Counted from the stretch's first letter, positions 1 to 9,950 are shown. The stretch is 64,000 bases of DNA from Ornithinimicrobium faecis (GCF_023923225.1 NZ_CP099489.1:2232001-2296000); one strand, 5' to 3'. A program made the numbers and translations. The notes: generated by a model not told the origin, from the letters alone.

Positions 1-1287
1 ACCACAGACGCACCCGCCACCGATGACGGTGCCAGCACCGACGACGCGCAGTCCACGCAGGCCCCGGACGACTCGGCGGTGACTGACGGCCCGGACGGGC
101 CCGAGCCGACGGATGCGAGCGACCTCGCCTGGATCACCCCGGAGCTGCAGCAGCAGTTCATGGACTATGACTGCACCGACGAGGAGAACCAGCGCGCCGC
201 CTCGTCTGCTCCGGCTGACCAGGCCCTCGTGGTCTGCTCTGCAGGCGGCACGGAGAAGTTCATCCTCGGTCCGTCTGAGCTCAGCGGTGCGTCGCTGACC
301 GATGCCAGCTCCGGCCTGCAGGTCGGCGCCGGTGGGCAGCCCACCGGCATCGTGGAGGTTCGGCTGAACTTCGACAGTGAGGGCCGCGATGCCTTCCGCG
401 AGATCACGACCCGCCTGTTCAACTTCGGCCAGAACACCTCGCAGAACCGCTTTGCGATCGTGCTGGACGGCGAGGTCATCTCCGCCCCGGGCGTCAACTC
501 GCCCATCACCGATGGCGTGGCAACGATCTCCGGTGGCTTCACCAATGACAGCGCCAAGGAGCTGGCCAACACCCTGAAGTTCGGTGCGCTGCCGATGAGC
601 TTCGACGTGCAGACCTCCGAGCAGCTGAGCCCCCAGCTCGGCGGGGAGCAGCTGCGTCTGGGCATGATTGCCGGCGCGATCGGCATGATCCTGGTGTTCA
701 TCTACTCGCTGTTCCAGTATCGAGCGCTCGGACTGGTCACGATCGCCTCGCTGATCATCGCCGCGATCCTGGCCTACCTGGCCGTGACATTCCTCGGATG
801 GGCCACGAACTTCCGCCTCACCATGGCCGGTGTGACCGGTCTGATCGTCGCGATCGGTGTGACGGCGGACAGTTTCATCGTCTACTTCGAACGCATCCGT
901 GACGAGGTGCGCACCGGGCGTCCGCTGCGCTATGCCGTCGACACGGGGTGGCGGCGCGCCCGACGCACCATCATCATCTCCGACGTGGTCAACCTGATCG
1001 CCGCCGGTGCGCTCTATTTCCTCTCCGAGTCCAGTGTGAAGGCGTTCGCCTTCGCCCTGGGTCTGAGCACCGTCATCGACCTGCTCGTCGTCATCATGTT
1101 CACCCACCCGGTGGTGAGCATCCTGGCCAACACCAAGTTCTTCGGCGAGGGGCACAAGTGGTCGGGCATGGACCCTGAGCACCTGGGCGCCCGTCGTTCC
1201 ACCTATCTGGGCCGTGGCCAGTTCGCGATGCCCGAACCCAAACGGACTGGTCCCACTCGGGAGCAGACCGAGGGAGGCATCGTCTGA
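1..1287 (+). CDS. secD: Protein translocase subunit SecD, C-terminal part (5' truncated by window)
   Basis: SecD works with SecF at the SecYEG channel and uses the proton gradient to complete export. The reading frame is open from base 1, so the start lies outside the window. The visible part begins in a long Asp/Thr/Ala-rich stretch of the extracytoplasmic region. It continues through the P1-type domain, then about five membrane segments with the RND-type block GVTGLIVAIGVTADSF and the loop FERIRDE. The last residues form a charged cytoplasmic tail. The stop codon overlaps the secF ATG by one base, which implies translational coupling. The family assignment is secure; only the N-terminus is missing. 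Confidence 0.95.
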   Translation, partial: TTDAPATDDGASTDDAQSTQAPDDSAVTDGPDGPEPTDASDLAWITPELQQQFMDYDCTDEENQRAASSAPADQALVVCSAGGTEKFILGPSELSGASLTDASSGLQVGAGGQPTGIVEVRLNFDSEGRDAFREITTRLFNFGQNTSQNRFAIVLDGEVISAPGVNSPITDGVATISGGFTNDSAKELANTLKFGALPMSFDVQTSEQLSPQLGGEQLRLGMIAGAIGMILVFIYSLFQYRALGLVTIASLIIAAILAYLAVTFLGWATNFRLTMAGVTGLIVAIGVTADSFIVYFERIRDEVRTGRPLRYAVDTGWRRARRTIIISDVVNLIAAGALYFLSESSVKAFAFALGLSTVIDLLVVIMFTHPVVSILANTKFFGEGHKWSGMDPEHLGARRSTYLGRGQFAMPEPKRTGPTREQTEGGIV

Positions 1288-2558
1288 TGTTTAGTTTTGC
1301 CAGATTCGGTAATGAGCTGTTCACCGGGAAGCGCTCGTTCAACATCGTCGGGCGGCGCAACCTCTGGTATGGCATCGCAGGTGTCCTGATCGTCGTGTCG
1401 ATTCTCGGCATCTTCGTCAAGGGCCTCAACTTTGGCATCGAGTTCCGTGGTGGCACCGAGCTGCGGGTGCCCGGTGTCAGCAACATGCAGGACTATGAGA
1501 CGCGGGCCGAGGAGGCGCTGCGGGCACAGGCCCCCGACGCCGCTGAGGTCTCGGTCACCCAGATCGGCTCCGACACGGTCCGCATCCAGACCGGTGAGCT
1601 GACCTCCACGGAGTCCGACGACAGCATCGAGGCACTGGCAGAGGAGTTCTCGGTCGACAGCACCAACGTCACCAGTTCCTTTGTCGGTCCCTCCTGGGGT
1701 GACACCGTCACCACGAAGGCACTTCAGGCCCTGATCGCGTTCCTCGTGCTCATCACCATCGTGCTGGCCTTCTATTTCCGCACCTGGAAGATGGCGGCGG
1801 CGGCCCTCGTCGCGCTGCTGCACGACGTGCTCTTCACCGTCGGGATCTATGGGCTGTTGGGGATCGAGATCTCCCCGGCGTCGATGATCGGCTTCCTGAC
1901 GATCCTCGGCTACTCGATCTACGACACCATCGTCGTCTTCGACAAGGTGCGTGAAAACACCGAGTACGCCCTGGACTCCCAGCGCACGACCTACTCCCAC
2001 GCCGCCAACCTCGCGGTCAACCAGACCCTGGTGCGCTCGATCAACACCTCGGTCGTCGCCCTGCTGCCGGTCGCTGCCATCCTGGTCTTCGGCATCGCGT
2101 TCATTGGCCCGGGCACCCTGCTCGACCTGTCGGTTGCACTGTTCATCGGCATGGCGGTCGGCACCTATTCGTCGATCTTCATCGCGACCCCGCTGCTGGT
2201 GCACCTGCGCCAGGGGGAGCCGGCGATCAAGGCGCTGGAGAAGAAGGTCGCCAAGCGCGAGGGCCGCCAGGGCGGTCAGACCGACTACTCCGCCCCGCCC
2301 GGCATGGAGTCGATCGATGGCAGTGCCCCTCCCGGCATGGAGACCATCGGTGCCTCCGAGGAGGGTGCTGGTGTCACGGTGCTCGCCGCAGAGGACGACG
2401 ACGCAGCGGCAGACCCGGCGCTGGGTGGCGACACCGGTCAGACCGCACCGGCACGCCGTGCCCAGGAGGTCCACCCACGGGCCGCCGCTCGGGAACCCCA
2501 CCCCAGGGCGCGGGGGCCGCGCAACCAGCCCAAGCGGCCGCCGAAGTCCAAGCGCTGA
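1287..2558 (+). CDS. secF: Protein translocase subunit SecF
   Basis: SecF is the membrane partner of SecD. The 423-residue protein has an N-terminal membrane anchor (about residues 28-48), an extracytoplasmic domain opening with FGIEFRGGTEL, and five further hydrophobic segments. The typical SecF block LTILGYSIYDTIVVFDKVRE lies near residues 205-224. Beyond about residue 310 there is a long hydrophilic tail with two PPGME repeats, ending in Arg/Pro/Lys. The ATG shares its A with the secD stop codon, so the start is firm. The tail is longer than in Escherichia coli SecF, as is common in actinobacteria. Confidence 0.96.
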   Translation: MFSFARFGNELFTGKRSFNIVGRRNLWYGIAGVLIVVSILGIFVKGLNFGIEFRGGTELRVPGVSNMQDYETRAEEALRAQAPDAAEVSVTQIGSDTVRIQTGELTSTESDDSIEALAEEFSVDSTNVTSSFVGPSWGDTVTTKALQALIAFLVLITIVLAFYFRTWKMAAAALVALLHDVLFTVGIYGLLGIEISPASMIGFLTILGYSIYDTIVVFDKVRENTEYALDSQRTTYSHAANLAVNQTLVRSINTSVVALLPVAAILVFGIAFIGPGTLLDLSVALFIGMAVGTYSSIFIATPLLVHLRQGEPAIKALEKKVAKREGRQGGQTDYSAPPGMESIDGSAPPGMETIGASEEGAGVTVLAAEDDDAAADPALGGDTGQTAPARRAQEVHPRAAAREPHPRARGPRNQPKRPPKSKR

Positions 2559-2582
2559 CCTGCGCCTCGGCATACCTCGACC

Positions 2583-3152
2583 ATGACCGATCACTTGCAC
2601 ATCAGCGACCATGAGATCGATGGGCCGGACCCCGATCTGGCTCGGGACGTCGCGAGCAGCCTGAGGGCGATCCCGGACTTCCCCGAGCCCGGTGTCGTCT
2701 TCAAGGACTTCACCCCGTTGCTGCTGGACACCGCCCTGCGTGATCGGGTCGTGGCCGACGTGGTGCGGCGGCGCGCTGGTGCCGTGGACGTCGTGATCGG
2801 TGTGGAGGCCCGAGGGTTCATCCTCGGGTCGATCATCGCTCACGAGCTGGGGGTCGGCTTCGTGCCGGTCCGCAAGGAGGGCAAGCTGCCCGCGGACACC
2901 CACTCGGTGTCCTACACGCTGGAATACGGGTCGGCGACCATCGAGCTGCACACCGACGCGGTCTGGCCCGGGCAGCGTGTGCTGGTGGTGGATGACGTCC
3001 TGGCCACCGGAGGCACGGCGGCTGCCACCGTCGAGCTGGTGGGACGGTGCGGCGGGCAGACCGTGGCCGTCGAGGTGGTCCTCGAGCTGGGGTTCCTCAA
3101 CGGTCGGGACCAGCTCGCTGGCACCGAGGTGCACGCGCTGCTCACCGACTGA
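2583..3152 (+). CDS. apt: Adenine phosphoribosyltransferase
   Basis: Apt converts adenine plus PRPP to AMP in purine salvage. The 189-residue protein carries the PRPP-binding block VLVVDDVLATGGTA (near residues 137-150) and the family segment IPDFPEPGVVFKDFTPLL near residues 30-47. It has the usual length. It lies 24 nt after secF and just before rel, the same order as secD-secF-apt-relA in mycobacteria. No strong Shine-Dalgarno is visible before the ATG, so it is probably read through from secF or started from a weak internal promoter. Confidence 0.95.
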   Translation: MTDHLHISDHEIDGPDPDLARDVASSLRAIPDFPEPGVVFKDFTPLLLDTALRDRVVADVVRRRAGAVDVVIGVEARGFILGSIIAHELGVGFVPVRKEGKLPADTHSVSYTLEYGSATIELHTDAVWPGQRVLVVDDVLATGGTAAATVELVGRCGGQTVAVEVVLELGFLNGRDQLAGTEVHALLTD

Positions 3153-3200
3153 CCTGGGACCCTCCTGTGGGCGATGGCACGATCAGGGGTCCAAGCGGCC

Positions 3201-3206
3201 TACAAT
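3201..3206 (+). promoter_or_regulatory. -10 box TACAAT for a leaderless rel transcript
   Basis: TACAAT lies six bases before the ATG at 3213. This is the spacing expected if transcription starts at the A of the start codon. No ribosome binding site is seen. The element also argues against the upstream in-frame ATG at 3174. Confidence 0.6.
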
Positions 3207-3212
3207 CGCGTC

Positions 3213-5516
3213 ATGAGTGAGGATGTCATTCCGACCTCCTCCCAGAGCTATGGCGTGCGCGCGCGTCTGGCGAGGCTGGGAGGCACCCGGCCGGGCGCCA
3301 ACCCGGTCCTGGAGCCGCTGCTGCGCGCCGTGCGGGCGACGCACCCCAAGGCTGACCTGGAGCTGATCGAGCGCGCCTATCGTGTTGCCGAGCGAGCCCA
3401 CGAGGGGCAGGTCCGCAAGAGCGGTGACGCCTACATCACCCACCCCCTGGCGGTGGCGACCATCCTCGCCGAGCTGGGTATGACCCCCTCGACCATCGCG
3501 GCGGCGTTGCTGCACGACACCGTGGAGGACACGGCATACTCCCTCGATCAGCTGCGCACCGACTTCGGTGACGAGATCGCCATGATGGTCGACGGGGTCA
3601 CCAAGCTGGACAAGGTGCAATACGGCGAGGCCGCCCAGGCAGAGACCGTCCGCAAGATGGTGGTCGCCATGGCCCGCGACATCCGGGTGCTGGTGATCAA
3701 GCTGGCCGATCGGCTGCACAATGCCCGGACGTGGCGCTACGTCTCCCAGGAGTCGGCCGCGCGCAAGGCCAACGAGACGCTGGAGATCTACGCACCCCTG
3801 GCCCACCGGCTGGGCATGAACACCATCAAGTGGGAGCTCGAGGACCTGTCCTTCGCCCAGCTCTATCCCAAGATCTATGACGAGATCGTCCGGATGGTCG
3901 CCGAGCGGGCCCCGGCGCGCGAAGAATATCTCGCGACTGTGCGCACCGAGATCGGCAAGGACCTCAAGGAGTCCAAGATCAAGGCGCTGGTGACCGGGCG
4001 CCCCAAGCACTACTACTCCGTCTATCAGAAGATGATCGTGCGGGGACGTGACTTTGAGCAGATCTATGACCTGGTGGCAGTGCGGGTGCTGGTCGAGACG
4101 GTGCAGGACTGTTATGCGGTCCTTGGTGCGCTGCACGCGCGGTGGAACCCGGTCCCGGGCCGGTTCAAGGACTACATCGCCATGCCCAAGTTCAACATGT
4201 ATCAGTCGTTGCACACGACGGTCATCGGGCCTGACGGCAAGCCGGTCGAGGTGCAGATCCGCACGCACCAGATGCACCGGCGTGCGGAGTATGGCGTGGC
4301 CGCCCACTGGAAGTACAAGGAGGACGGCGTCAAGACCGCTGTCGGTGCTGACGGTGGGCCGGGCCAGATGGAGGGCATGCAGTGGCTGCGTCAGCTGCTG
4401 GACTGGCAGAAGGAGACCGCCGACCCGGGGGAGTTCCTGGAGTCGTTGCGTTTCGAGATCGGCGGGGCCGAGGTCTATGTCTTCACCCCCGGCGGTGATG
4501 TCATGGCGCTGCCGGCAGGCGCGACGCCGGTGGACTTCGCCTATGCGGTCCACACCGAGGTCGGGCACCACTGCGTCGGCGGACGAGTCAACGGCAAACT
4601 GGTGCCACTGGACAGCTCGTTGGCCAATGGTGATGTCGTTGACATCCTGACCAGCCGGGCCGCTGGCGCCGGCCCGAGCCGGGACTGGCTCAACTTCGTC
4701 AAGAGCCCGCGAGCGCGCAACAAGATCAGGCAGTGGTTCTCCAAGGAGCGCCGCGAGGAGATGATCGAGTCCGGCAAGGACCAGATCGCCAAGGTGCTCC
4801 GCAAGCAGAACCAGCCACTGCAACGGCTGATGTCCCACGAGACGCTCAACGCCGTGGCAGGGGACCTGCGCTATACCAACGTCGACGGGCTCTATGCCGC
4901 CGTGGGGGAGGGACACGTCTCCGCGGCGCACGTCGTCAAGCAACTGGTGGCCACGCTCGGTGGCGAGGACGGCGCGACCGAGGACCTGGCCGAGGCCACG
5001 GTGCCCAACCGCGGGCGCAACCGGTCCCTTGACTCGGGTGTCACCGTGGTGGGCACCGACGATGTCTGGGTCAAGCTGGCCAAGTGCTGCACGCCCGTGC
5101 CGGGCGATCCCATCATGGGCTTCGTGACGACCGGCAAGGGCGTCTCTGTCCACCGCACGGACTGCACCAACGCCGAGTCGCTCAAGGCTCAGTCAGAGCG
5201 TCTGATCGACGTGGCCTGGTCCCCGACCGAGACCAGTGTCTTCCTCGTGCAGCTGCAGGTTGAGGCGCTGGACCGCGCCGGGCTGCTCGCGGAGATCACC
5301 AAGGCCCTGACCGACCAGCACGTGAACATCCTGGCGGCCTCGGTGCAGACCGGCCGGGACCGGGTGGCCCTGTCCAAGTTCACCTTCGAGATGGCCGACC
5401 CGAGCCACCTGGAGTCCGTGATCCGGGCCGTGCGCCGAGTCAGCGGGGTGCTGGACGCCTATCGGATCACCGGCACCCAGCGCACCGACCCCCACCGGCG
5501 GCACCAGAGCGCCTGA
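3213..5516 (+). CDS. rel: Bifunctional (p)ppGpp synthetase/hydrolase Rel
   Basis: Rel makes and degrades the stringent-response alarmone (p)ppGpp. The 767-residue protein has the HD hydrolase domain (HDTVEDT near residue 100), then the synthetase domain with [22 protein letters not shown], a TGS domain ([20 protein letters not shown]) and a C-terminal ACT domain. Both catalytic halves look intact, so it should be bifunctional. The start is set at ATG 3213 because a TACAAT box sits six bases upstream. The stop codon falls inside the first copy of a 31-bp tandem repeat. Confidence 0.95.
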   Translation: MSEDVIPTSSQSYGVRARLARLGGTRPGANPVLEPLLRAVRATHPKADLELIERAYRVAERAHEGQVRKSGDAYITHPLAVATILAELGMTPSTIAAALLHDTVEDTAYSLDQLRTDFGDEIAMMVDGVTKLDKVQYGEAAQAETVRKMVVAMARDIRVLVIKLADRLHNARTWRYVSQESAARKANETLEIYAPLAHRLGMNTIKWELEDLSFAQLYPKIYDEIVRMVAERAPAREEYLATVRTEIGKDLKESKIKALVTGRPKHYYSVYQKMIVRGRDFEQIYDLVAVRVLVETVQDCYAVLGALHARWNPVPGRFKDYIAMPKFNMYQSLHTTVIGPDGKPVEVQIRTHQMHRRAEYGVAAHWKYKEDGVKTAVGADGGPGQMEGMQWLRQLLDWQKETADPGEFLESLRFEIGGAEVYVFTPGGDVMALPAGATPVDFAYAVHTEVGHHCVGGRVNGKLVPLDSSLANGDVVDILTSRAAGAGPSRDWLNFVKSPRARNKIRQWFSKERREEMIESGKDQIAKVLRKQNQPLQRLMSHETLNAVAGDLRYTNVDGLYAAVGEGHVSAAHVVKQLVATLGGEDGATEDLAEATVPNRGRNRSLDSGVTVVGTDDVWVKLAKCCTPVPGDPIMGFVTTGKGVSVHRTDCTNAESLKAQSERLIDVAWSPTETSVFLVQLQVEALDRAGLLAEITKALTDQHVNILAASVQTGRDRVALSKFTFEMADPSHLESVIRAVRRVSGVLDAYRITGTQRTDPHRRHQSA

Positions 5517-5593
5517 CCGGCCGATGGTCTCGCACCAGAGCGCCTGACCGGCCGATGGTCTCGCACCAGAGCGCCTGACCGGCCGATGGTCTC
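5501..5593. repeat. Three exact copies of a 31-bp tandem repeat over the rel stop codon
   Basis: The unit begins GCACCAGAGCGCCTGACC and runs head to tail at 5501-5531, 5532-5562 and 5563-5593 with no mismatch. The rel TGA (5514-5516) is in the first copy. Each later copy repeats the codons for the last rel residues plus a stop, so slippage or duplication here leaves the protein unchanged. Confidence 0.95.
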
Positions 5594-5611
5594 CTGGTCC
5601 GTTTAGGGCGG

Positions 5612-5685
5612 TTGACCGTGCATCCAAACAGGTAACGTCAGACGTGCCCGCACAACGGTGCAGGTCAGGGCCCTGCGCCAGGTGA
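5612..5685 (+). promoter_or_regulatory. Orphan promoter-like element with a 13-codon leaderless ORF
   Basis: TTGACC (5612-5617) and TAACGT (5633-5638) are 15 bases apart. A GTG at 5644, five bases further on, opens a 13-codon frame with two Cys codons that ends at 5685. No plus-strand gene follows for over 4 kb, and the next gene is convergent. It could drive a small RNA, an antisense to the aminopeptidase gene, or a tiny peptide. It could also be chance. Confidence 0.3.
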
Positions 5686-5766
5686 GGCTTGACGACTTTG
5701 CCTGTCTGGGTGCACGCGCATCACCGACGAGCTGGCCAGGGACGCCAGGTGAACCAGGATGCGCCC

Positions 5767-7065
5767 TCAGGCAGGTGAGAGGAAGGCCTCGAGAGCCCCG
5801 GCATACATCGCCTGGTCTGCCACGCCGCACGCCTCACGCGTGGAGTGCATCGACAGGGTCGGTGCGCCGAAGTCGACGGTGGTCGCACCGGTCAGGGCCG
5901 AGGTCATCGGGCCGACAGTAGAGCCACACGGCAGGTCGGTGCGGGTGACGAAGCTCTGCACCGGCACGCCGGCCTGGTCGCAGGCCAGTCGGAAGGCCGC
6001 TGCGCCGAGTCCGTCTGTGGCATAACGGGCCTGGGCGTTGATCTTCAGGACCGGCCCGCCATTCATCTGCACGTGGTGCCCAGGCTCGTGACGCTCGGCG
6101 TAGTTCGGGTTGGTCGCGTGCGCCATGTCGCCCGAGGCGATCACGGTGCCGGCCAGGGCACGCAGATAGTCCTCGCGAGATCCCCCGCGGGACAGGACAA
6201 TTCGCTCCAAGGTCGCCGTCAGGAAGGTCGACTGCGCGCCACGCTCGGTGGTGCTGCCGACCTCCTCGTGATCGAACAACGCGATCACCGGCACGACACC
6301 GGGGACGCCCGCCTCGACGGCAGCGATCAGCGCGATCGTGGCCGCGAAAGAGGTCGCGAGGTTGTCCAACCGTGCCGAGGCAAGCAGGTCGCGATCGCGA
6401 CCAATGCGTCGGGCCGGGGTCAGGTCGTGAGTCATCAGGTCCCAGCCGAGCACGTCATCGGCAGCGACATCGAGGCGCTCGGCGACGAAGCCCACCAGAT
6501 CGCCTGGCGTCTCACCCTGTCCCCAGTGCGGGACCAGGTGCTGCTGCGGGTTGAGCTTCAGACCCTCGGAGTTGACCGTGCGGTCCAGGTGAGGAGCGAG
6601 CTGGGACACGCGCAGCAGCGGCTCATCGATCAGGAGGAGTCGTCCCTCGACGCCCGTGTCGGCCCGGAGTGCGACCCGCCCGGACAGGCCCAGATCACGA
6701 TCCAACCACGTGTTGAGCAGTGGTCCGCCGTAGACCTCAACGGCGAGCTGCTGCCAGCCCGAGCGCAGCACGTCCGGTCGGGGCTTGATGCGCAGGTTGG
6801 GGGAGTCGGTGTGCGCGCCAACGACCCGGAACGGCGCGGAAGCAGCCAGATCGGTCTCGGTGGACCACGCGATGAGCGAGCCGCCGCGCACCGTCAGATA
6901 GCGCCCGGGATCGGCGGGAGTCGGGTCAGTCTCGGCGACGCGAGTGAATCCTGCGTCCAGCAGCAGTGCCGCTGTGCTCTCCACCGCGTGGAACGGCGAG
7001 GGAGAAGCATCGAGGTATGCCGCCAGGCGGCTTGCGGTGTCGTCCTGGTCGAAGGCGTGGGGCAT
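5767..7065 (-). CDS. M18 family aminopeptidase (aspartyl aminopeptidase type)
   Basis: This is a two-zinc exopeptidase that removes N-terminal residues from peptides in the cytoplasm. The 432-residue protein has the M18 motifs in order: VGAHTDSPNLRIKP (metal His/Asp), LFDHEEVGS (the Glu pair), SGDMAHATNPNY, and HSTREACG near the C-terminus with the last metal His. The length is normal for bacterial DAP/ApeB proteins. The ATG is three bases after the stop of the upstream DUF349 gene, so the two are in one transcription unit with the cyclophilin. Confidence 0.93.
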   Translation of the reverse strand: MPHAFDQDDTASRLAAYLDASPSPFHAVESTAALLLDAGFTRVAETDPTPADPGRYLTVRGGSLIAWSTETDLAASAPFRVVGAHTDSPNLRIKPRPDVLRSGWQQLAVEVYGGPLLNTWLDRDLGLSGRVALRADTGVEGRLLLIDEPLLRVSQLAPHLDRTVNSEGLKLNPQQHLVPHWGQGETPGDLVGFVAERLDVAADDVLGWDLMTHDLTPARRIGRDRDLLASARLDNLATSFAATIALIAAVEAGVPGVVPVIALFDHEEVGSTTERGAQSTFLTATLERIVLSRGGSREDYLRALAGTVIASGDMAHATNPNYAERHEPGHHVQMNGGPVLKINAQARYATDGLGAAAFRLACDQAGVPVQSFVTRTDLPCGSTVGPMTSALTGATTVDFGAPTLSMHSTREACGVADQAMYAGALEAFLSPA

Positions 7066-7068
7066 GGC

Positions 7069-9096
7069 TCAGCCGCCGAACTCTGACAGACCGCCCCGCG
7101 CGGAGTCCAACCAGCCCTGGCGGGCCTCGAGGGCAGCCTGGGCCTCAGCGATCTTCTTGTCGTTGCCCGTGGCGCGGGCGGCCTCCAGGTCCTGCTCCAG
7201 ACCCTGCACCGCACGCTCCAGCTGCTCGACCATGGACTGCGCGCGAGCGTTGAGCTCTGGGTTGGTCTTCTTCCATTTGGCGTCTTCCTGGTCGCGGACG
7301 GCCTGCTCGACCTTGCGCAGACGACCCTCGACCCGCGACATGTCGGAGCGCGGCACCTTGCCGGCCTCTTCCCAGCGGTCCTGGATGCCCCGCAGCGCGG
7401 ACTTGGCGGCCTCCAGGTCGGTGACCGGCAGGAGTGCCTCGGCCTCGGTGAGCAGCTCCTCCTTGACCACCAAGTTGGCGCTGAACTCCTCGTTCTCTGC
7501 CGCGACCACCTCGTCCTTGGCGTTGAAGAAGGCGTCCTGAGCCGTGCGGAACCGCTCCCACAGGGCGTCGTCGTCAGAGCGCTGGGCGCGACCGGCGCGT
7601 CGCCAGTCCTGCATCAGGCGCTTGAAGGCGCCGGCTGTGGGTCCCCACTCCTTGCTGCTGGACAGCGCCTCCGCCTCGACGACGAGCTTTTCCTTGACGC
7701 GCTTGGCCTCGGAGTGCTGGGTGTCCAACTCGCTGAAGAAGGCCTTGCGGTTCTTGTCGAACGTGCTGCGGGCTGCGCTGAGGCGCTGCCAGAGTGCGTT
7801 CTCGACATCCTTGTCGAGCTTGGGGCCCTTCTTCTGCAGGCCACGCCACTGGTCCAGCATCCCGCGCATCTTGCCGCTGGCTGACTTCCACTGGATCTGG
7901 TGGACGTCGGCGGCCGCGAGCGTCTCGGCCTCGACCACGAGGGCTTCGCGAACGGTCGTGGCCTCGGCCTTCGCGGTGGCACGCGCCTCGGTCTCGTTGC
8001 GCTGGCGCTCCTTGACGGCAGCCTCAATGGCGGTGACACGCTCCCGGAGGGCGGCCAGGTTGCCCACGACATTGGCCTCACCGATCTGGTCGCGCAGCGT
8101 CTTGAGCGACTCGCGGGCCTCGTGGGCCGAGATCTCCGTCTGACCGAGGCGCTGCTCCAGGAGCTGTGCTCCGGCGGCGAGCTCGTCATACTTGCGGGCG
8201 AAGTAAGCCAGGGCCTCGTCGTGTGATGCCTCGGGGTAGGAACCGACCGCGCGCTCCTCCTCGCCGTCCTTGACGAAGACAGTGCCGTCCTCGGCGACGC
8301 GTCCGAAGGTGATCGAGTCTGTCGTTGCGGGGACCGCGGGCGCGGCTGGCACCGCCGGGGTGACGGCAGGCTTGCGTCCGGCCAGTGCCGCAGGAGAGGG
8401 GACCGGTCCGGGCTTGGGCTTCGGGGCCGGTGTCGGTGCGGGTGTCGCGTCGGGTGCGGCGGCAGCCGGGGCAGGAGTGGCCGACGCAGGAGCCGCTTCG
8501 GTGGATTCCTTGGGGGCGTCACTCGGTGCGCTGGGCTCTTCGGCTTCTGCTGTCGCCTCAGCCGGTGCCTCCGGTGCCTCCACAGTGGTGGCTGCCTGCT
8601 CGACCGGTGCCTCCATAGTGGAGGCTGCCTCCTGGACCGGTGCCTCCGGTGCCGCTACTGCGGGCGTCTCCACTGCTGGGGTGGACTGCTCGACCGGTGC
8701 CTCTGGTGTTTCGGCGGGCGCCTCGGAGGTGGGGGTGGCCTGCTCGACCGGTGCCTCCGATGCTTCGGACGGTGCATCCGTGGTCGGAGCGGTGTCCGGG
8801 GCGGGAGTCTCGGTCTCGGCGGAGGGCGCTGTGGGCTCGGCCGGGGTGTCAGTCACGTCGTCAGCCGCGTCGTCAGTCTCCGTGGCAGCCGGTGTTTCGG
8901 CGGGTGCCTCGGAGGTGGGGGCGGCCTGCTCGGCTGGCGCCTCGGGCGCAGGGGCTGTGACCTCGGGTTCGGTCACCTCCCGCTCTGGGGTTGTCCCCTG
9001 GGGTGGTGGCTGCTCACTGACCGTGGCCGGTGACTGCTCGGTCACCGCCGACGTGTCGTCCGGGGTGTTGTTGGTTCCCTGCGGCTGCTCGCTCAC
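7069..9096 (-). CDS. DUF349 domain-containing protein with long acidic Pro/Ala/Thr-rich N-terminus
   Basis: The function is not established. The 675-residue protein has two parts. Residues 1 to about 250 are low-complexity Ala/Pro/Glu/Thr with repeated EAPVEQ and SEAPAET units. The remainder is mostly helical and charged, with repeated DUF349 units (W..L..A, DALWERFRTAQDAFFNAK) and a coiled-coil end. The GTG start overlaps the cyclophilin stop (GTGA), and a TTG or ATG further in is possible but less likely. DUF349 proteins are found across actinobacteria. No signal peptide or membrane segment is visible, so a cytoplasmic location is expected. Confidence 0.85.
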   Translation of the reverse strand: MSEQPQGTNNTPDDTSAVTEQSPATVSEQPPPQGTTPEREVTEPEVTAPAPEAPAEQAAPTSEAPAETPAATETDDAADDVTDTPAEPTAPSAETETPAPDTAPTTDAPSEASEAPVEQATPTSEAPAETPEAPVEQSTPAVETPAVAAPEAPVQEAASTMEAPVEQAATTVEAPEAPAEATAEAEEPSAPSDAPKESTEAAPASATPAPAAAAPDATPAPTPAPKPKPGPVPSPAALAGRKPAVTPAVPAAPAVPATTDSITFGRVAEDGTVFVKDGEEERAVGSYPEASHDEALAYFARKYDELAAGAQLLEQRLGQTEISAHEARESLKTLRDQIGEANVVGNLAALRERVTAIEAAVKERQRNETEARATAKAEATTVREALVVEAETLAAADVHQIQWKSASGKMRGMLDQWRGLQKKGPKLDKDVENALWQRLSAARSTFDKNRKAFFSELDTQHSEAKRVKEKLVVEAEALSSSKEWGPTAGAFKRLMQDWRRAGRAQRSDDDALWERFRTAQDAFFNAKDEVVAAENEEFSANLVVKEELLTEAEALLPVTDLEAAKSALRGIQDRWEEAGKVPRSDMSRVEGRLRKVEQAVRDQEDAKWKKTNPELNARAQSMVEQLERAVQGLEQDLEAARATGNDKKIAEAQAALEARQGWLDSARGGLSEFGG

Positions 9097-9833
9097 TCTG
9101 TTGCCTTTTCCTGTGTGACCTCGACCGAGAGGATGCTGATCGGTGCCGCCGGGGTTCCGTCGGCACCGCCGCCATCGACGCCTTGTTCGGCGACGCGGTC
9201 CACTATGTCCATTCCATTGGTGACCCTACCGAAGATGCTGTAGCCACCACCTTCAATTGGCAGTTCCGTGTCCTGATAGACGATGAAGAACTGTCCACCA
9301 TTGCTGTTGGGGTCCTGGCTGCGGGCCATCGCTAGCGTGCCGGGCGGATACTTCCCGTCCTCGGGAGCGTTCTCGATGCCGAAGGTATAGCCGGGGGCGC
9401 CGCGACCGGTGCCGGTGGGGTCACCGCACTGCAGCACGAAGATGCCCTGCGTGGTCAACCGGTGGCACGGGCTGTCGGCCCAGTAGCCAGCCTCGGCGAG
9501 ATGTCCGAACGAGGCCACGGTGGCGGGAGCCTCATCGCCGAAGAGCTCGACCTCGATCGTGCCGCAGTTGGTGTCGATGGAGCCGATCCACGTCCCAGCG
9601 GCCTCGGCCTGAGGTGCCTCGAGGGGCTCCATGGTCCGTGCGCTCGGCACCACCGGAGGTTCGCTGCAGCCAGCACTCGCACCGGCTGGGGAAAGCGTGG
9701 CGGTGGGTCCGCTGACGTCGTCACGTCCCTCATCCGCAGAGTCGGTGGTGTCGGGACTGCCGCATGCGGTGAGCAGGACGACGCTGACCACTAGCGATCC
9801 AAGTGCCTGCCACCGGTGACGACCCAGCGCCAT
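9093..9833 (-). CDS. Cyclophilin-type peptidyl-prolyl isomerase lipoprotein
   Basis: This is a predicted secreted, membrane-anchored prolyl isomerase. The chosen 246-residue form starts at ATG 9833, which has AGGAG eight bases upstream; a GTG further out exists but lacks this. The N-terminus is a lipoprotein signal with lipobox LLTACGS, followed by a Ser/Thr-rich linker. The cyclophilin domain (from about residue 80) carries CHRLTTQGIFVLQCGDPTGTG, GQFFIVYQDT and YSIFGRV. Classical active-site positions are partly changed (FVLQCGD in place of FMIQGGD), so activity is likely but not certain. The position beside rel/hisS matches mycobacterial ppiB. Confidence 0.9.
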   Translation of the reverse strand: MALGRHRWQALGSLVVSVVLLTACGSPDTTDSADEGRDDVSGPTATLSPAGASAGCSEPPVVPSARTMEPLEAPQAEAAGTWIGSIDTNCGTIEVELFGDEAPATVASFGHLAEAGYWADSPCHRLTTQGIFVLQCGDPTGTGRGAPGYTFGIENAPEDGKYPPGTLAMARSQDPNSNGGQFFIVYQDTELPIEGGGYSIFGRVTNGMDIVDRVAEQGVDGGGADGTPAAPISILSVEVTQEKATE

Positions 9834-9937
9834 TCGTGTGCTCCTGACGTGCTCGGCCAAAGGTGGAGCGGCCAGTCTAGGCAGCGCCTCACAGCGAAAC
9901 GGTCACAGCCCGATGACGGTTTGGACACGATCGGACG

Positions 9938-9943
9938 TAGGTT
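9938..9943 (+). promoter_or_regulatory. -10 box TAGGTT for the MBL hydrolase gene
   Basis: TAGGTT is seven bases before the ATG at 9951, the leaderless spacing. It lies between the divergent cyclophilin and hydrolase genes. Confidence 0.5.
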
Positions 9944-9950
9944 TGGTCAC

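Noticed and set aside
3183..5153. 656-codon minus-strand frame opposite rel
   Set aside because: The Rel domains on the plus strand are complete, and this frame has no recognisable motif.
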